This document shows, one piece after another, positions 11,104 through 19,163 of a stretch of 64,000 bases of DNA. Below the pieces are notes generated by a model. That model made no database searches. It was not told the DNA's origin and saw only the letters and a list, made by a program, of their open reading frames with translations. Each line of letters begins with the position of its first letter. Position 1 is the first letter of the stretch. Position numbers and translations under genes: made by a program. Origin of the DNA: Chitinophaga sp. XS-30 (GTDB lineage Bacteria > Bacteroidota > Bacteroidia > Chitinophagales > Chitinophagaceae); the NCBI RefSeq assembly GCF_008086345.1, contig NZ_CP043006.1, forward strand, positions 1,052,032 to 1,116,031, written 5' to 3'.

Positions 11104-11232
11104 ATGAAAAAGTTTAAATGGTTATTATTATTTTCCCTTGTTCTGGGGAGCATAATGTGGGAAGGTTGCAGCGTGTTGAAGAAAAATGATTGCGGATGCC
11201 CGTCCAGTCCCAAAGGGCGAATGAAACATTAA
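11104..11232 (+). CDS. Small Cys-rich lipoprotein, 42 aa
   Basis: A very short gene: a positively charged start (MKKFKW), a hydrophobic core LLLFSLVLGSIMW, then an EGC site that can act as a lipobox (Cys22), leaving a mature peptide of about 21 residues with two more Cys in DCGCPSSPKG. The shape is that of a tiny lipoprotein; similar small proteins with a CGCP motif occur in this phylum as far as I recall, with no known function. It stands alone in the 450-bp stretch between the glycosyltransferase and the next gene. Confidence 0.6.
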   Translation: MKKFKWLLLFSLVLGSIMWEGCSVLKKNDCGCPSSPKGRMKH

Positions 11233-11340
11233 TTATCAGACACACTATACCTGGCTCAAACTGAAAACCTGAAAAGTAATACAGGGAGGGTACACGTTAT
11301 GAAAAAAAACAAAAGAGAAAACAATCAAACGTAATTAAGC

Positions 11341-11589
11341 ATGAAGCCTGTAGAGAGGGATTTACTCATCTTGCTGCATGAAGACCGTTACAATGAGCAG
11401 GAAATCCAGCATGAAGTTAAACAGATCAGCGATATGTTATCGTCGGTTGAAACCATGGAGTACCTGACCCGTGCCACAGAAGTTGCGGATTGTAACAGGC
11501 ACCGTATCAGCAGCAAACGCCGCGTGCTGGAACGGGCCTTCTATCGCAAGGAGCCAAAGGCATTCGAGTTTATCATCCACAAAAACTGA
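11341..11589 (+). CDS. Hypothetical protein, 82 aa
   Basis: Small, charged, soluble protein starting MKPVERDLLILLHEDR, with no signal peptide or membrane segment. It looks mostly helical (EIQHEVKQISDMLSSVETMEYLTRA-like amphipathic middle) and ends with basic residues. I recognise no domain. The ATG at 11341 begins 108 bp after the tiny lipoprotein, and 158 bp separate it from the arginase-fold gene, so it is probably its own unit. Confidence 0.55.
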   Translation: MKPVERDLLILLHEDRYNEQEIQHEVKQISDMLSSVETMEYLTRATEVADCNRHRISSKRRVLERAFYRKEPKAFEFIIHKN

Positions 11590-11747
11590 CTGATCTTCCC
11601 TGTTCATCCGGCGGATATTATTCCGTCTGTTCTTTGCTGTCCCATTATCCGCTCTTCCCTGTCTCTCAACCGGTTGCCAGTATGTGCATGGCATGTTTTT
11701 TTCTGAAATTCTTGTTGTAGGTTTGCGACCAAACAATATCCGTTGTG

Positions 11748-12887
11748 ATGATAGATTTTACGCACTTACAAGACTTCCTGAAACCGGTTTCCAAAACAAT
11801 GCTGAATGATGACGAAGCATATGACGATCTGCAGATCGGCCGTATGATCGACCTGTATGAAGAAGACCATACTCCGGACCTTGATGCTGCCGATATTGTG
11901 CTGTTGGGAGCCAATGAAGCCCGCGGCAACGGCATGCCCAACAGCAGTAACACCGCGCCGGACGTTATCCGCCGGCAATTCTACAGACTCTATCACTGGC
12001 ACCGGGATGTTCGCCTCGCAGATGCCGGCAACCTGCAGACCGGGCGTTCCGTTACGGATTCTTATGCCGCGCTCAAAGCCGTGGTCACCGAACTGATCGA
12101 TGCCGGCAAAACCGTGATCATCCTCGGCGGTTCGCATGACCTCACCTACGCACAATACCAGGCTTATGCCGGCAAAAAATATATCATCGAAGCAACCGTT
12201 GCCGATGCGCTGATGGACCTGCAGGAAACTTCTTCCCTGCGCTCGGAGCGTTTTCTGCTGGACATGTTCATGGAACAACCCAATTTTCTGCGCCACTACA
12301 ACCACATCGGTTTCCAGAGTTATTTCGTGCAACCACGCATGCTGGAAACGCTGGACAAGCTGCGGTTCGACTGTTACCGCCTCGGCAAAGTGCGCGAGAA
12401 CATGGAAGAGATCGAACCCGTGTTGCGGAATACGGACCTGTTCAGTGTGGACATCAATATGATCAAACACACCGATGCACCGGCCAGTTCCCTCTCTCCA
12501 AACGGCTTCAGCGGAGAGGAAGCCTGCGCCCTTTCCCGTTATGCCGGTATGAGCGCCCAGCTTAGCAGCTACGGCATTTACGGGTATAATCCTGATAAAG
12601 ACCGCGATGAACTGACAGCCAAACAGATCGCACAGATGCTCTGGTATTTCATGGACGGGCGTTCCGTGAAGAACAAGGAAGCACAGCTGGCCGAACGGGA
12701 ATCATTCCTTGAATTTCATATAGCCTTTACCGATATAGATACCGTGTTCCTGAAAAGCAAAAAAACAGGGCGCTGGTGGATGCAGTTGCCGGACAAGGAA
12801 TTTATTCCCTGTGCTTACAGCGATTATCTGCTGGCGAGCAACAACGAAATTCCGGAACGCTGGCTGCGCAGCCAGGAGAGGCTGTAA
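11748..12887 (+). CDS. Arginase/formimidoylglutamase-fold protein with degenerate metal site
   Basis: Ureohydrolase-fold protein of 379 aa (ATG at 11748; the GTG just upstream is ignored). The fold is shown by ILGGSHDLTY (residues 126-134) and FSVDINMIKHTDAP (232-245). Of the six binuclear Mn ligands of arginase, only H130 and D235 remain clearly: the expected DAHxD is read as EATVA (148-152) and the second Asp of the DxD pair is N237. Annotation as formimidoylglutamase would be by homology only; catalysis of the usual kind looks unlikely. It leads a probable operon with the YitT gene (30-bp gap) and the esterase (21-bp gap). Confidence 0.85.
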   Translation: MIDFTHLQDFLKPVSKTMLNDDEAYDDLQIGRMIDLYEEDHTPDLDAADIVLLGANEARGNGMPNSSNTAPDVIRRQFYRLYHWHRDVRLADAGNLQTGRSVTDSYAALKAVVTELIDAGKTVIILGGSHDLTYAQYQAYAGKKYIIEATVADALMDLQETSSLRSERFLLDMFMEQPNFLRHYNHIGFQSYFVQPRMLETLDKLRFDCYRLGKVRENMEEIEPVLRNTDLFSVDINMIKHTDAPASSLSPNGFSGEEACALSRYAGMSAQLSSYGIYGYNPDKDRDELTAKQIAQMLWYFMDGRSVKNKEAQLAERESFLEFHIAFTDIDTVFLKSKKTGRWWMQLPDKEFIPCAYSDYLLASNNEIPERWLRSQERL

Positions 12888-12917
12888 GCATATCATACAT
12901 ATATTCGCATACGTCCC

Positions 12918-13832
12918 ATGGTTAACAAATCGCAGGCATTGGTCACCAACCGCCGGGCCAGGATCGCCCGCCTCGCGCTCATACAGGGAGTGCAGGACAT
13001 AGTATTGATCACGATAGGGGTACTGCTGGCGGCGGTAGGCCTGAAAGCTTTTCTTTTGCCGAATGGCTTCCTGGATGGAGGGGTGACGGGAATATCCCTG
13101 CTGGTGAACCAGCTGACCGGTGTTTCCATTTCCATTCTGCTTGTTACGATCAATATTCCGTTCATCATGCTGGCATACAGGCAGCTGTCGAAGGCTTTTA
13201 CCATAAAGACCATCGCTGCGATCGTCGGGCTGGCCATCTGCCTGGCGCTGATCAAGGTGCCCGCCATTACGCATGACAAGCTGCTGATCGCCCTCTTTGG
13301 CGGGTTTTTCCTGGGCGCGGGCATCGGCATGTCTATCCGCGGCGGCGCTGTGCTGGATGGTACAGAAGTGCTTGCCCTGTACATCAACCGCAAAACGGTA
13401 ATGACAGTAGGGGAGGTGATCATGTATTTCAATGTGGTGATCTTCAGCGTAGCCGCTGTGCTCATTAATGTGGAAACAGCCATGTACGCGCTGCTGACCT
13501 ATCTGGCGGCTTCCAAAACGGTGGATTTTGTGATACAGGGCTTTGAAGAATACATCGCCCTTACCGTGGTGTCCCGGGAGAGCGAGCTGGTGAGAAAAAC
13601 GCTCACCCTGAAGCTGCGCAAGGGGGTGACGGTGTTTAAAGGGAAAAGCGGGTTTGGCAAAAGAGGGGAATCAGACCAGGAAATAGATATCATCTATGCG
13701 GTGGTAACGCGCCTGGAAGTACACCGGATCATAGACGAGATTGAAAAAATCGATGAAAAAGCGTTTATTGTGCAGCATAATATCAACGATACCCGTGGCG
13801 GGATGATCAAACGCCGCGCCACGGCGCATTAA
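12918..13832 (+). CDS. YitT family membrane protein (DUF161 + DUF2179)
   Basis: Integral membrane protein of 304 aa. About five to six helices run from residues 30 to 200, including ITIGVLLAAVGLKAFLLPNG, then GFLDGGVTGISLLVN with the Gly-rich YitT signature; a soluble C-terminal DUF2179 domain follows (from about residue 220, ending NINDTRGGMIKRR). The family is widespread and of unknown transport function. It lies between the arginase-fold and esterase genes with short gaps on both sides. Confidence 0.92.
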   Translation: MVNKSQALVTNRRARIARLALIQGVQDIVLITIGVLLAAVGLKAFLLPNGFLDGGVTGISLLVNQLTGVSISILLVTINIPFIMLAYRQLSKAFTIKTIAAIVGLAICLALIKVPAITHDKLLIALFGGFFLGAGIGMSIRGGAVLDGTEVLALYINRKTVMTVGEVIMYFNVVIFSVAAVLINVETAMYALLTYLAASKTVDFVIQGFEEYIALTVVSRESELVRKTLTLKLRKGVTVFKGKSGFGKRGESDQEIDIIYAVVTRLEVHRIIDEIEKIDEKAFIVQHNINDTRGGMIKRRATAH

Positions 13833-13853
13833 TGAACGCATCAATTCTACCGC

Positions 13854-14744
13854 ATGAACAAACGGATAAAAAACGGCTTCGCAGCTGCACTGATGATGAC
13901 AACAATTACGGTATCTGCACAGGAAAGGATCGATTTGTACCCCGGCCAGCCGGAACTGCAGATCGCAGGCGGCAGAAAAGTGGCGGATGTGCCGCACATC
14001 GAGTATTATAAAGCACCGGCGGACAAAAAGAACGGCGCGGGCATACTTATTTGTCCCGGTGGCGGATATACGCACCTGGCCACAGGCCATGAGGGGAAAG
14101 ACATTGCGGAATTTTTCAACGCCCAGGGCTACGATGCCATTGTACTGCACTACCGCCTGAATGATGCTGCGCAGCAGGGTTCCCGCTTTCCCGCACAATA
14201 CAATGATGTAACGAACGCCATGCGCCTGGTGAAATCCAAAGCGGCATCTTGGCAGATCAATCCGGAAAAGATCGGTGTCATCGGATTCTCTGCAGGCGGG
14301 CATCTGGCCTCCATGCTCACCACCATGCATCTCCCGGCCAAAACCAACGCCGGTAACGAACTGGAAAAATGGAGCAGCCGCCCCGCTTTTTCCATCCTTG
14401 TTTACCCGGTCATCAGCATGTCTGAAAGTTTTATGCATAAAGGAAGCATGCAAAACCTGCTGGGCCCCGATGCCAGCGCGGCCATGAAGGATTCACTGTC
14501 TACCGACAAGCGGGTAACGGCACAAACGCCGCCGACCATGCTCATCCATTCTACAGACGACAAAACGGTGCCGGTAGAGAACAGCCTTGTGTTCTACCAG
14601 GCATTAAAACAGCATAAAGTGCCGGCATCCCTGCATGTGTACGATCACGGCGGGCATGGCTACGGCATGGCGCCCAAAGACGCTGTGCTGAACAGCTGGC
14701 CGGGCCTGTGCATCAGCTGGCTGAAAGATGTTGTTTTCAAATAG
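13854..14744 (+). CDS. Exported alpha/beta hydrolase (acetyl esterase/acetylxylan esterase-like)
   Basis: Secreted serine esterase of 296 aa with a signal peptide ending near VSAQ (residue 23). The oxyanion-hole motif is ICPGGGYTHLA (66-76), the nucleophile S146 lies in GFSAGGH, the acid is in STDDKTVPVENS and the base His in DHGGHGYGM. This BD-FAE/acetylesterase-like group commonly removes acetyl or feruloyl groups from plant polysaccharides, but the substrate here is not shown. It is the last gene of the run starting at 11748 and is followed by a strong terminator. Confidence 0.9.
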   Translation: MNKRIKNGFAAALMMTTITVSAQERIDLYPGQPELQIAGGRKVADVPHIEYYKAPADKKNGAGILICPGGGYTHLATGHEGKDIAEFFNAQGYDAIVLHYRLNDAAQQGSRFPAQYNDVTNAMRLVKSKAASWQINPEKIGVIGFSAGGHLASMLTTMHLPAKTNAGNELEKWSSRPAFSILVYPVISMSESFMHKGSMQNLLGPDASAAMKDSLSTDKRVTAQTPPTMLIHSTDDKTVPVENSLVFYQALKQHKVPASLHVYDHGGHGYGMAPKDAVLNSWPGLCISWLKDVVFK

Positions 14745-14784
14745 ATCAGGACCGGCGTTACGGCTTCGTAACTTCTTCCCATAA

Positions 14785-14824
14785 AAAATGCCCCCGGAAG
14801 CGACCTGCTTTCCGGGGGCATTTT
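14785..14824. terminator. Bidirectional intrinsic terminator
   Basis: A 15-bp perfect stem (AAAATGCCCCCGGAA at 14785-14799 with TTCCGGGGGCATTTT at 14810-14824) and a 10-nt loop, flanked by A- and T-runs, between the convergent esterase and SGNH genes. It can serve both strands. Confidence 0.92.
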
Positions 14825-14852
14825 ATTTTCGGGCACTTTTATATGCCGCGTA

Positions 14853-15482
14853 TCATTTTATTTTTTTCTTCACCGCTTCCGCCAGCAGTACAGCGCCCTG
14901 TTTGTCCGGATGCACCCCGTCCGCGAAATATTCGCCATGCCCGGTCAGTGCTTTATAGAGATCGATCGTCTTCACCTTTTCCGCTTTCGCGATCTTTTTA
15001 ATGGCCGGAATGATCTCTCCTTTCACTACCGCTTCGCGGATACCGAAATTATCCCGGAACACCGGCACCGGATAGCAGAGATATATTTTTGGCCGGGAAG
15101 CCAGTTGCTTCCATTCCCCTACAAATGCCCGGTAGTCCGGAATAAAATCCGCCTTGTTGGCATCCCAGTTATGCGGTTTGGAATCGTTGGTGCCCAGTTT
15201 GATGATCACAATATCGGGCTGCCATGCCTTGGCTTCTTCGAAAGGCTTTTCTATCCAGTAAGGATGATCGCCTTTTTTCAGCAGCGTTCTGGCCCCGATG
15301 CCGTAGTTGCGCACTTCGTAACCCTCGCCCAGCAGGCGTTGGAGATGTTTGGGGTAGGTGCTGTCTCCCAGGCCTCTGCCGGCGGTGATGCTGTTGCCTA
15401 TACAGGCTACTTTGATTTTCTGCTGTGCATGAACGGACAGCATACCTGCCGCCAGGAGCAACAGGAGGAGTATTTTTTTCAT
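14853..15482 (-). CDS. Exported SGNH/GDSL hydrolase
   Basis: Secreted esterase of 209 aa with a signal peptide (MKKILLLLLLAAGMLSVHAQ). Block I is CIGNSITAG with nucleophile S31, block II has the Gly of NYGIGARTLL, block III is KLGTNDSK (Asn in the oxyanion hole), and block V is DGVHPD with D188 and H191. The set is complete, so it should be active, probably as a carbohydrate or glycopeptide deacetylase. It lies 12 bp downstream of the isomerase-like gene on the same strand, so the two are likely co-transcribed. Confidence 0.92.
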   Translation of the reverse strand: MKKILLLLLLAAGMLSVHAQQKIKVACIGNSITAGRGLGDSTYPKHLQRLLGEGYEVRNYGIGARTLLKKGDHPYWIEKPFEEAKAWQPDIVIIKLGTNDSKPHNWDANKADFIPDYRAFVGEWKQLASRPKIYLCYPVPVFRDNFGIREAVVKGEIIPAIKKIAKAEKVKTIDLYKALTGHGEYFADGVHPDKQGAVLLAEAVKKKIK

Positions 15483-15494
15483 ACGGGAAGTTTA

Positions 15495-16418
15495 TCAGAG
15501 GAAATTATCACTGTCACGGTAAGCCTGTATCAGGGCCTGCTCACCTTCTTTGCCCGGTTTGGCATTGCCGTGTTCCATGCCCATCACGCCTTTATAGCCT
15601 TTATTGTGCAGGTGTTTGAATACATTTTTGTAGTTGATCTCGCCGGTGCCGGGCTCCTTGCGGCCGGGATTATCACCGATCTGGATGTAAGCGATCTCAT
15701 CCCAGCACAGATCGATGTTCGGGATCAGCTGGCCTTCGTTCTTCTGCATATGGTAGATATCGTAGAGGATCTTGCAGGAAGGGCTGTTCACCGCGCGGCA
15801 GATCATGTAGGTCTGATCGGAAGTGCGCAGGAAAAGCTCCGGGGTATCGCTGAGCGGTTCCAGCACCATGGTAAGGCCGCCTTTTTCCAGGATCTCGGAG
15901 CCCCGGCGCAGCGCGTCTATCACATGGCCGGTCTGCACCCCGATGGGCAGCCTGCGCTCGAAGAAGCCGGGCACTACCGTTGCCCATTTGGCATTGACAC
16001 GTTTGGCCAGCTCCACGGAGCGTTCACAGGTTTTGAGGAACACATCCAGGTGCTCTTTTTTACCGGTGGTAAGGGATACTTTCCAGTTCTCTCCGCCGTC
16101 TATCACAAAAACGCCCATCCGCATGTTCAGTTTGGCCAGCAGTTCACCGATCTTGTTTTGCATGGCCGTATCCCGGCCCAGCATGCCATTATCCTCTATG
16201 GAGCGGAAGCCCTGATCGTGCATGAACCGGATCTGATCGAGGAAGTTATCACCGGCGCTGTTCTTGAACATACCGGCATGCGGTGCATAGTCCAGATTAA
16301 AGGTCTTTTGCGCAGACCCTTTACCGGCGGCTGCAGCATTTGCGGTAGCAGTGCCTCCGAATGCCAGTGCCGAAATGCCGGCGAGCGTGCTTTGTTGGAG
16401 GAAGGTTCGTCTTTCCAT
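15495..16418 (-). CDS. Tat-exported TIM-barrel isomerase (hydroxypyruvate isomerase/IolE-like)
   Basis: AP-endonuclease-2-family TIM barrel of 307 aa. The N-terminus has a twin-arginine signal (M-E-R3-R4-T-F-L followed by a hydrophobic Ala-rich segment to about residue 31), so a folded, metal-loaded enzyme is likely exported. Metal-ligand positions are recognisable: Glu in MVLEPLSD, Asp in LYDIYHMQ, the IQIGDNPGR motif, and Glu in GMEHG. Family members isomerise hydroxypyruvate, ketoses or inosose; export argues against hydroxypyruvate metabolism proper. With the SGNH gene it forms a two-gene unit divergent from the SUMF1/oxidoreductase pair. Confidence 0.87.
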   Translation of the reverse strand: MERRTFLQQSTLAGISALAFGGTATANAAAAGKGSAQKTFNLDYAPHAGMFKNSAGDNFLDQIRFMHDQGFRSIEDNGMLGRDTAMQNKIGELLAKLNMRMGVFVIDGGENWKVSLTTGKKEHLDVFLKTCERSVELAKRVNAKWATVVPGFFERRLPIGVQTGHVIDALRRGSEILEKGGLTMVLEPLSDTPELFLRTSDQTYMICRAVNSPSCKILYDIYHMQKNEGQLIPNIDLCWDEIAYIQIGDNPGRKEPGTGEINYKNVFKHLHNKGYKGVMGMEHGNAKPGKEGEQALIQAYRDSDNFL

Positions 16419-16510
16419 ACGTGTTTTTAGTTAGATGAAGGGTGGATGATCGTTTGCGATCCGAAATTTAATCGCTTTTGCAGGTAAAACCCAGTGATTT
16501 GATAAAAAAA

Positions 16511-16533
16511 TCCCGAACCGGCATTTTTCGGGA
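16511..16533 (-). terminator. Hairpin with U-tract upstream of the isomerase gene
   Basis: Stem TCCCGAA (16511-16517) with TTCGGGA (16527-16533); the A-run at 16504-16510 would be a U-tract on the minus strand. It sits about 95 bp ahead of the isomerase start inside a divergent promoter region, so it could be an attenuator or an insulating terminator. No gene on the minus strand lies directly upstream to need it. Confidence 0.45.
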
Positions 16534-16638
16534 TAAAATGCAAGGATAATTGCCGTTTATTGACGTTCATAAAAAAAACATTGCTTTCGTAGCCCGGAAT
16601 TAATAAATTCACACGCTTAATATTACCACGTATTGCCC

Positions 16639-17604
16639 ATGACTAAAAGAACAGCAGCCCTGTTGCTTGCAGGATTTATCCCAGGCGCAGCCTTGGCACA
16701 GAACGGAGAGCCATTTGAAGCCTACGCACAGAAAATACCGGGAACGGAAGTGACCATACAAATGGTCCCTGTAAAGGCCGGGGAGTTCCTGCTGGGCAGC
16801 CCTGCAAAAGAAAAAGGCCGCAATGCAGATGAAGGCCCGCAGCAGAAAGTGAAAATCGATGCTTTCTGGATGGGTGCATATGAACTGACTTTCGATCAAT
16901 TTGATATTTATACCGATGCGGAAAAGGATAAAACGCCTTTACCGGACGGCATGACGCGGCCCAGCCCGCCGTATATCGATCTCACCCTCGGGATGGGCAA
17001 GAGCGGCGGATACCCGGCTAACAGCATGAGCCAGTACAGTGCGCTGATGTATTGCCGCTGGCTGTATAACAAAACAGGGGTGTTCTATCGCCTGCCCACA
17101 GAAGCGGAATGGGAATACGCCTGCCGTGCGGGCTCCGCTACCGCGTATCCTTTCGGTGACGATAGCGGGCAGTTGGACGAATATGCGTGGACGGTTGCCA
17201 ACAGCGGGGAAGTATATCACAAGGTTGGAGAGTTGAAACCCAATGCTTGGGGCCTGTACGACATGCTGGGCAACGTGGCGGAATGGACGCTGGACCAGTA
17301 TGATGAAAAAGGCCTGCAAAAGGCCGCAGCTGTCAATCCCTGGAACAAACCCACGGAAAGCACACCCCGGACCATCAAGGGAGGGCATTACCTGGATGAG
17401 GCATCGGCCGCCCGTTGCGCATCCCGCCTGAAATCCGAGGAGTCCTGGAACTTCCGCGACCCGCAGATCCCCCGCAGCAAGTGGTGGAATGCGGACGCGC
17501 CATTCATCGGTTTCCGGATCGTCCGTCCCCTGAAACAGCCCACAAAGGAAGAAGCGGAGCAATTCTTTGCAGCGGTGGCGGACAAGTTCGTCGGCGCCCG
17601 CTAA
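16639..17604 (+). CDS. Exported SUMF1/FGE-fold protein, non-canonical
   Basis: Formylglycine-generating-enzyme-fold protein of 321 aa from the ATG at 16639, with a signal peptide ending near ALAQ (residue 21). Fold markers: VPVKAGEFLLGS, AYELTFDQFDIYTD, YRLPTEAEWEYACR, LYDMLGNVAEWT, TIKGGHYLDEASAARC and FIGFRIVR. In true FGE a Cys pair near the KGG/RGG motif binds copper; here the first is replaced by Asp and only one Cys remains, so sulfatase activation is doubtful. No sulfatase gene is nearby. It precedes the Gfo/Idh/MocA gene by 105 bp on the same strand. Confidence 0.9.
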   Translation: MTKRTAALLLAGFIPGAALAQNGEPFEAYAQKIPGTEVTIQMVPVKAGEFLLGSPAKEKGRNADEGPQQKVKIDAFWMGAYELTFDQFDIYTDAEKDKTPLPDGMTRPSPPYIDLTLGMGKSGGYPANSMSQYSALMYCRWLYNKTGVFYRLPTEAEWEYACRAGSATAYPFGDDSGQLDEYAWTVANSGEVYHKVGELKPNAWGLYDMLGNVAEWTLDQYDEKGLQKAAAVNPWNKPTESTPRTIKGGHYLDEASAARCASRLKSEESWNFRDPQIPRSKWWNADAPFIGFRIVRPLKQPTKEEAEQFFAAVADKFVGAR

Positions 17605-17709
17605 GTCGTTTATTTGTTAAATCCGCGCAAGGGCATGGATTTAACAAGAGTAAGTTGTAATTTCTAGGTTCCATATATCATCTAAAACTCCCCGGTAAAA
17701 TATACCAAC

Positions 17710-19050
17710 ATGGAAAACGAAAAAGCACAAACATTCCACGGGCAAAGCCGCAGAGACTTTGTCAAGAAAACAGGCGTACTGGCAGGCGGGCTTATTGCAG
17801 CACCGTACCTGTCGTCCCAGGCAAATTATTTCTCCGGCGCGCCGGATGTGATCAAAGTTGCGCTGATCGGTTGCGGTGGCCGCGGTACCGGTGCTGCGGT
17901 GCAGGCATTGAGCACCAAGCAGAATGTTCGCCTCGTTGCGATGGCAGATGCCTTCCGCGACAGGCTGGACGGCAGCTATAATAATATCAAGGAAGCCATC
18001 AAGGCAACACCGGAGCGTTTGCAGGTGCCTGATGAAAATAAATACACCGGCTTCGATGGATATAAAGAAGCCATTGCGAAAGCGGATGTGGTGATCCTTA
18101 CCACGCCTCCGGGCTTCCGCCCCATTCATTTTGAAGAGGCCGTTCGCCAGGGCAAGCATGTGTTCATGGAAAAACCGGTGGCCACAGATCCCGCCGGTAT
18201 CGCCAAGGTGCTGGCTACCGCAGAGATCGCCAAACAAAAGAAACTGAATGTGATCGTGGGGCTGCAACGCCACTACCAGACCTCCTACCGCGAGCTTTAC
18301 AAACGCGTACAGGACGGCATGATCGGAGATATCCTTTCCATGCAGGTTTGGTGGAACCAGGGCGCGCTCTGGGTAAAACCGCGTAAACCCGAATATACGG
18401 AGATGGAATACCAGATGCGTAACTGGTATTATTTCAACTGGCTCTGCGGCGACCATATCGTGGAACAGCATATCCATAATATCGATGTTGGCAACTGGTT
18501 CATGGGCGAAACGCCGGTGACCGCGGTAGGTATGGGCGGCCGCGCCATCCGTACCGGCAAGGAATACGGCGAGATCTACGACCATCACTACGTGGAATAC
18601 CGCTACAAGAACGGCGTGGTGATGAACAGCCAGTGCCGCCACTGGAAAGATTCCGTTAGCCGGGTGGATGAAGAGCTCGTGGGCACCAAAGGCCGCGTGA
18701 TCTGCGACAGGGGCGTGATCCTCGATCATAAAGGCAAACCGCTCTACCAGTTCGACCGCAAGAATCACAACCAGCCCTATCAGCAGGAACATGACGAACT
18801 GTTCGCTGCCATTGCCAAAGGCGAATACAAATTTGCCGATACGCAGCAGGGTGCCGAGGCTACCCTGTCCGCCATCATTGGCCGTCTGGCGACCTATTCC
18901 GGGCAGTCCATTGCATGGGACAAAGCGCTGGCCTCCGGCCTGAGCATTCAGCCGGAACGTTATGCATTCGATGCGCCGCCGCCGGTTATGCCGGATGCCG
19001 AAGGCAATTATGCCTACGCCAAGCCGGGCGTTACAAAGTATTTCAGCTGA
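17710..19050 (+). CDS. Tat-exported Gfo/Idh/MocA family oxidoreductase
   Basis: NAD(P)-dependent sugar oxidoreductase family protein, 446 aa. A twin-arginine motif S13-R14-R15-D-F-V-K precedes a hydrophobic segment, so it is probably exported folded with its cofactor bound. The Rossmann motif is ALIGCGGRGTG; the family EKP motif is MEKPVATD; the substrate-side motif is DHIVEQHIHNIDVG. The tightly bound cofactor would have to be recycled in place, as in glucose-fructose oxidoreductase or Gfo/Idh glycosidases. Substrate unknown. It is downstream of the SUMF1-fold gene and is closed by a strong terminator. Confidence 0.92.
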   Translation: MENEKAQTFHGQSRRDFVKKTGVLAGGLIAAPYLSSQANYFSGAPDVIKVALIGCGGRGTGAAVQALSTKQNVRLVAMADAFRDRLDGSYNNIKEAIKATPERLQVPDENKYTGFDGYKEAIAKADVVILTTPPGFRPIHFEEAVRQGKHVFMEKPVATDPAGIAKVLATAEIAKQKKLNVIVGLQRHYQTSYRELYKRVQDGMIGDILSMQVWWNQGALWVKPRKPEYTEMEYQMRNWYYFNWLCGDHIVEQHIHNIDVGNWFMGETPVTAVGMGGRAIRTGKEYGEIYDHHYVEYRYKNGVVMNSQCRHWKDSVSRVDEELVGTKGRVICDRGVILDHKGKPLYQFDRKNHNQPYQQEHDELFAAIAKGEYKFADTQQGAEATLSAIIGRLATYSGQSIAWDKALASGLSIQPERYAFDAPPPVMPDAEGNYAYAKPGVTKYFS

Positions 19051-19087
19051 TGATCCATATTATTTAAAGGGAATACCCGCATAATGG

Positions 19088-19123
19088 AGGGGACGTATCA
19101 AAAGGCTGATACGTCCCCTTTTT
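19088..19123 (+). terminator. Intrinsic terminator of the oxidoreductase unit
   Basis: A 13-bp perfect stem (AGGGGACGTATCA at 19088-19100 with TGATACGTCCCCT at 19107-19119), a 6-nt loop and a T-tract 19119-19123. It lies 37 bp beyond the Gfo/Idh/MocA stop and just before the carboxypeptidase gene. Confidence 0.93.
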
Positions 19124-19163
19124 GTGCCGGCACTTTTTCCATAAATGTTTTATCTTGATAAGC

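Noticed and set aside
14910..16430. A 506-codon plus-strand frame over the SGNH and isomerase genes
   Set aside because: It runs antisense to two genes with intact active-site motifs and has no family match by eye.
16639..17604. A functional sulfatase-activating enzyme
   Set aside because: The Cys pair needed for copper binding is not complete and no sulfatase is in the window; kept as an FGE-fold protein only.
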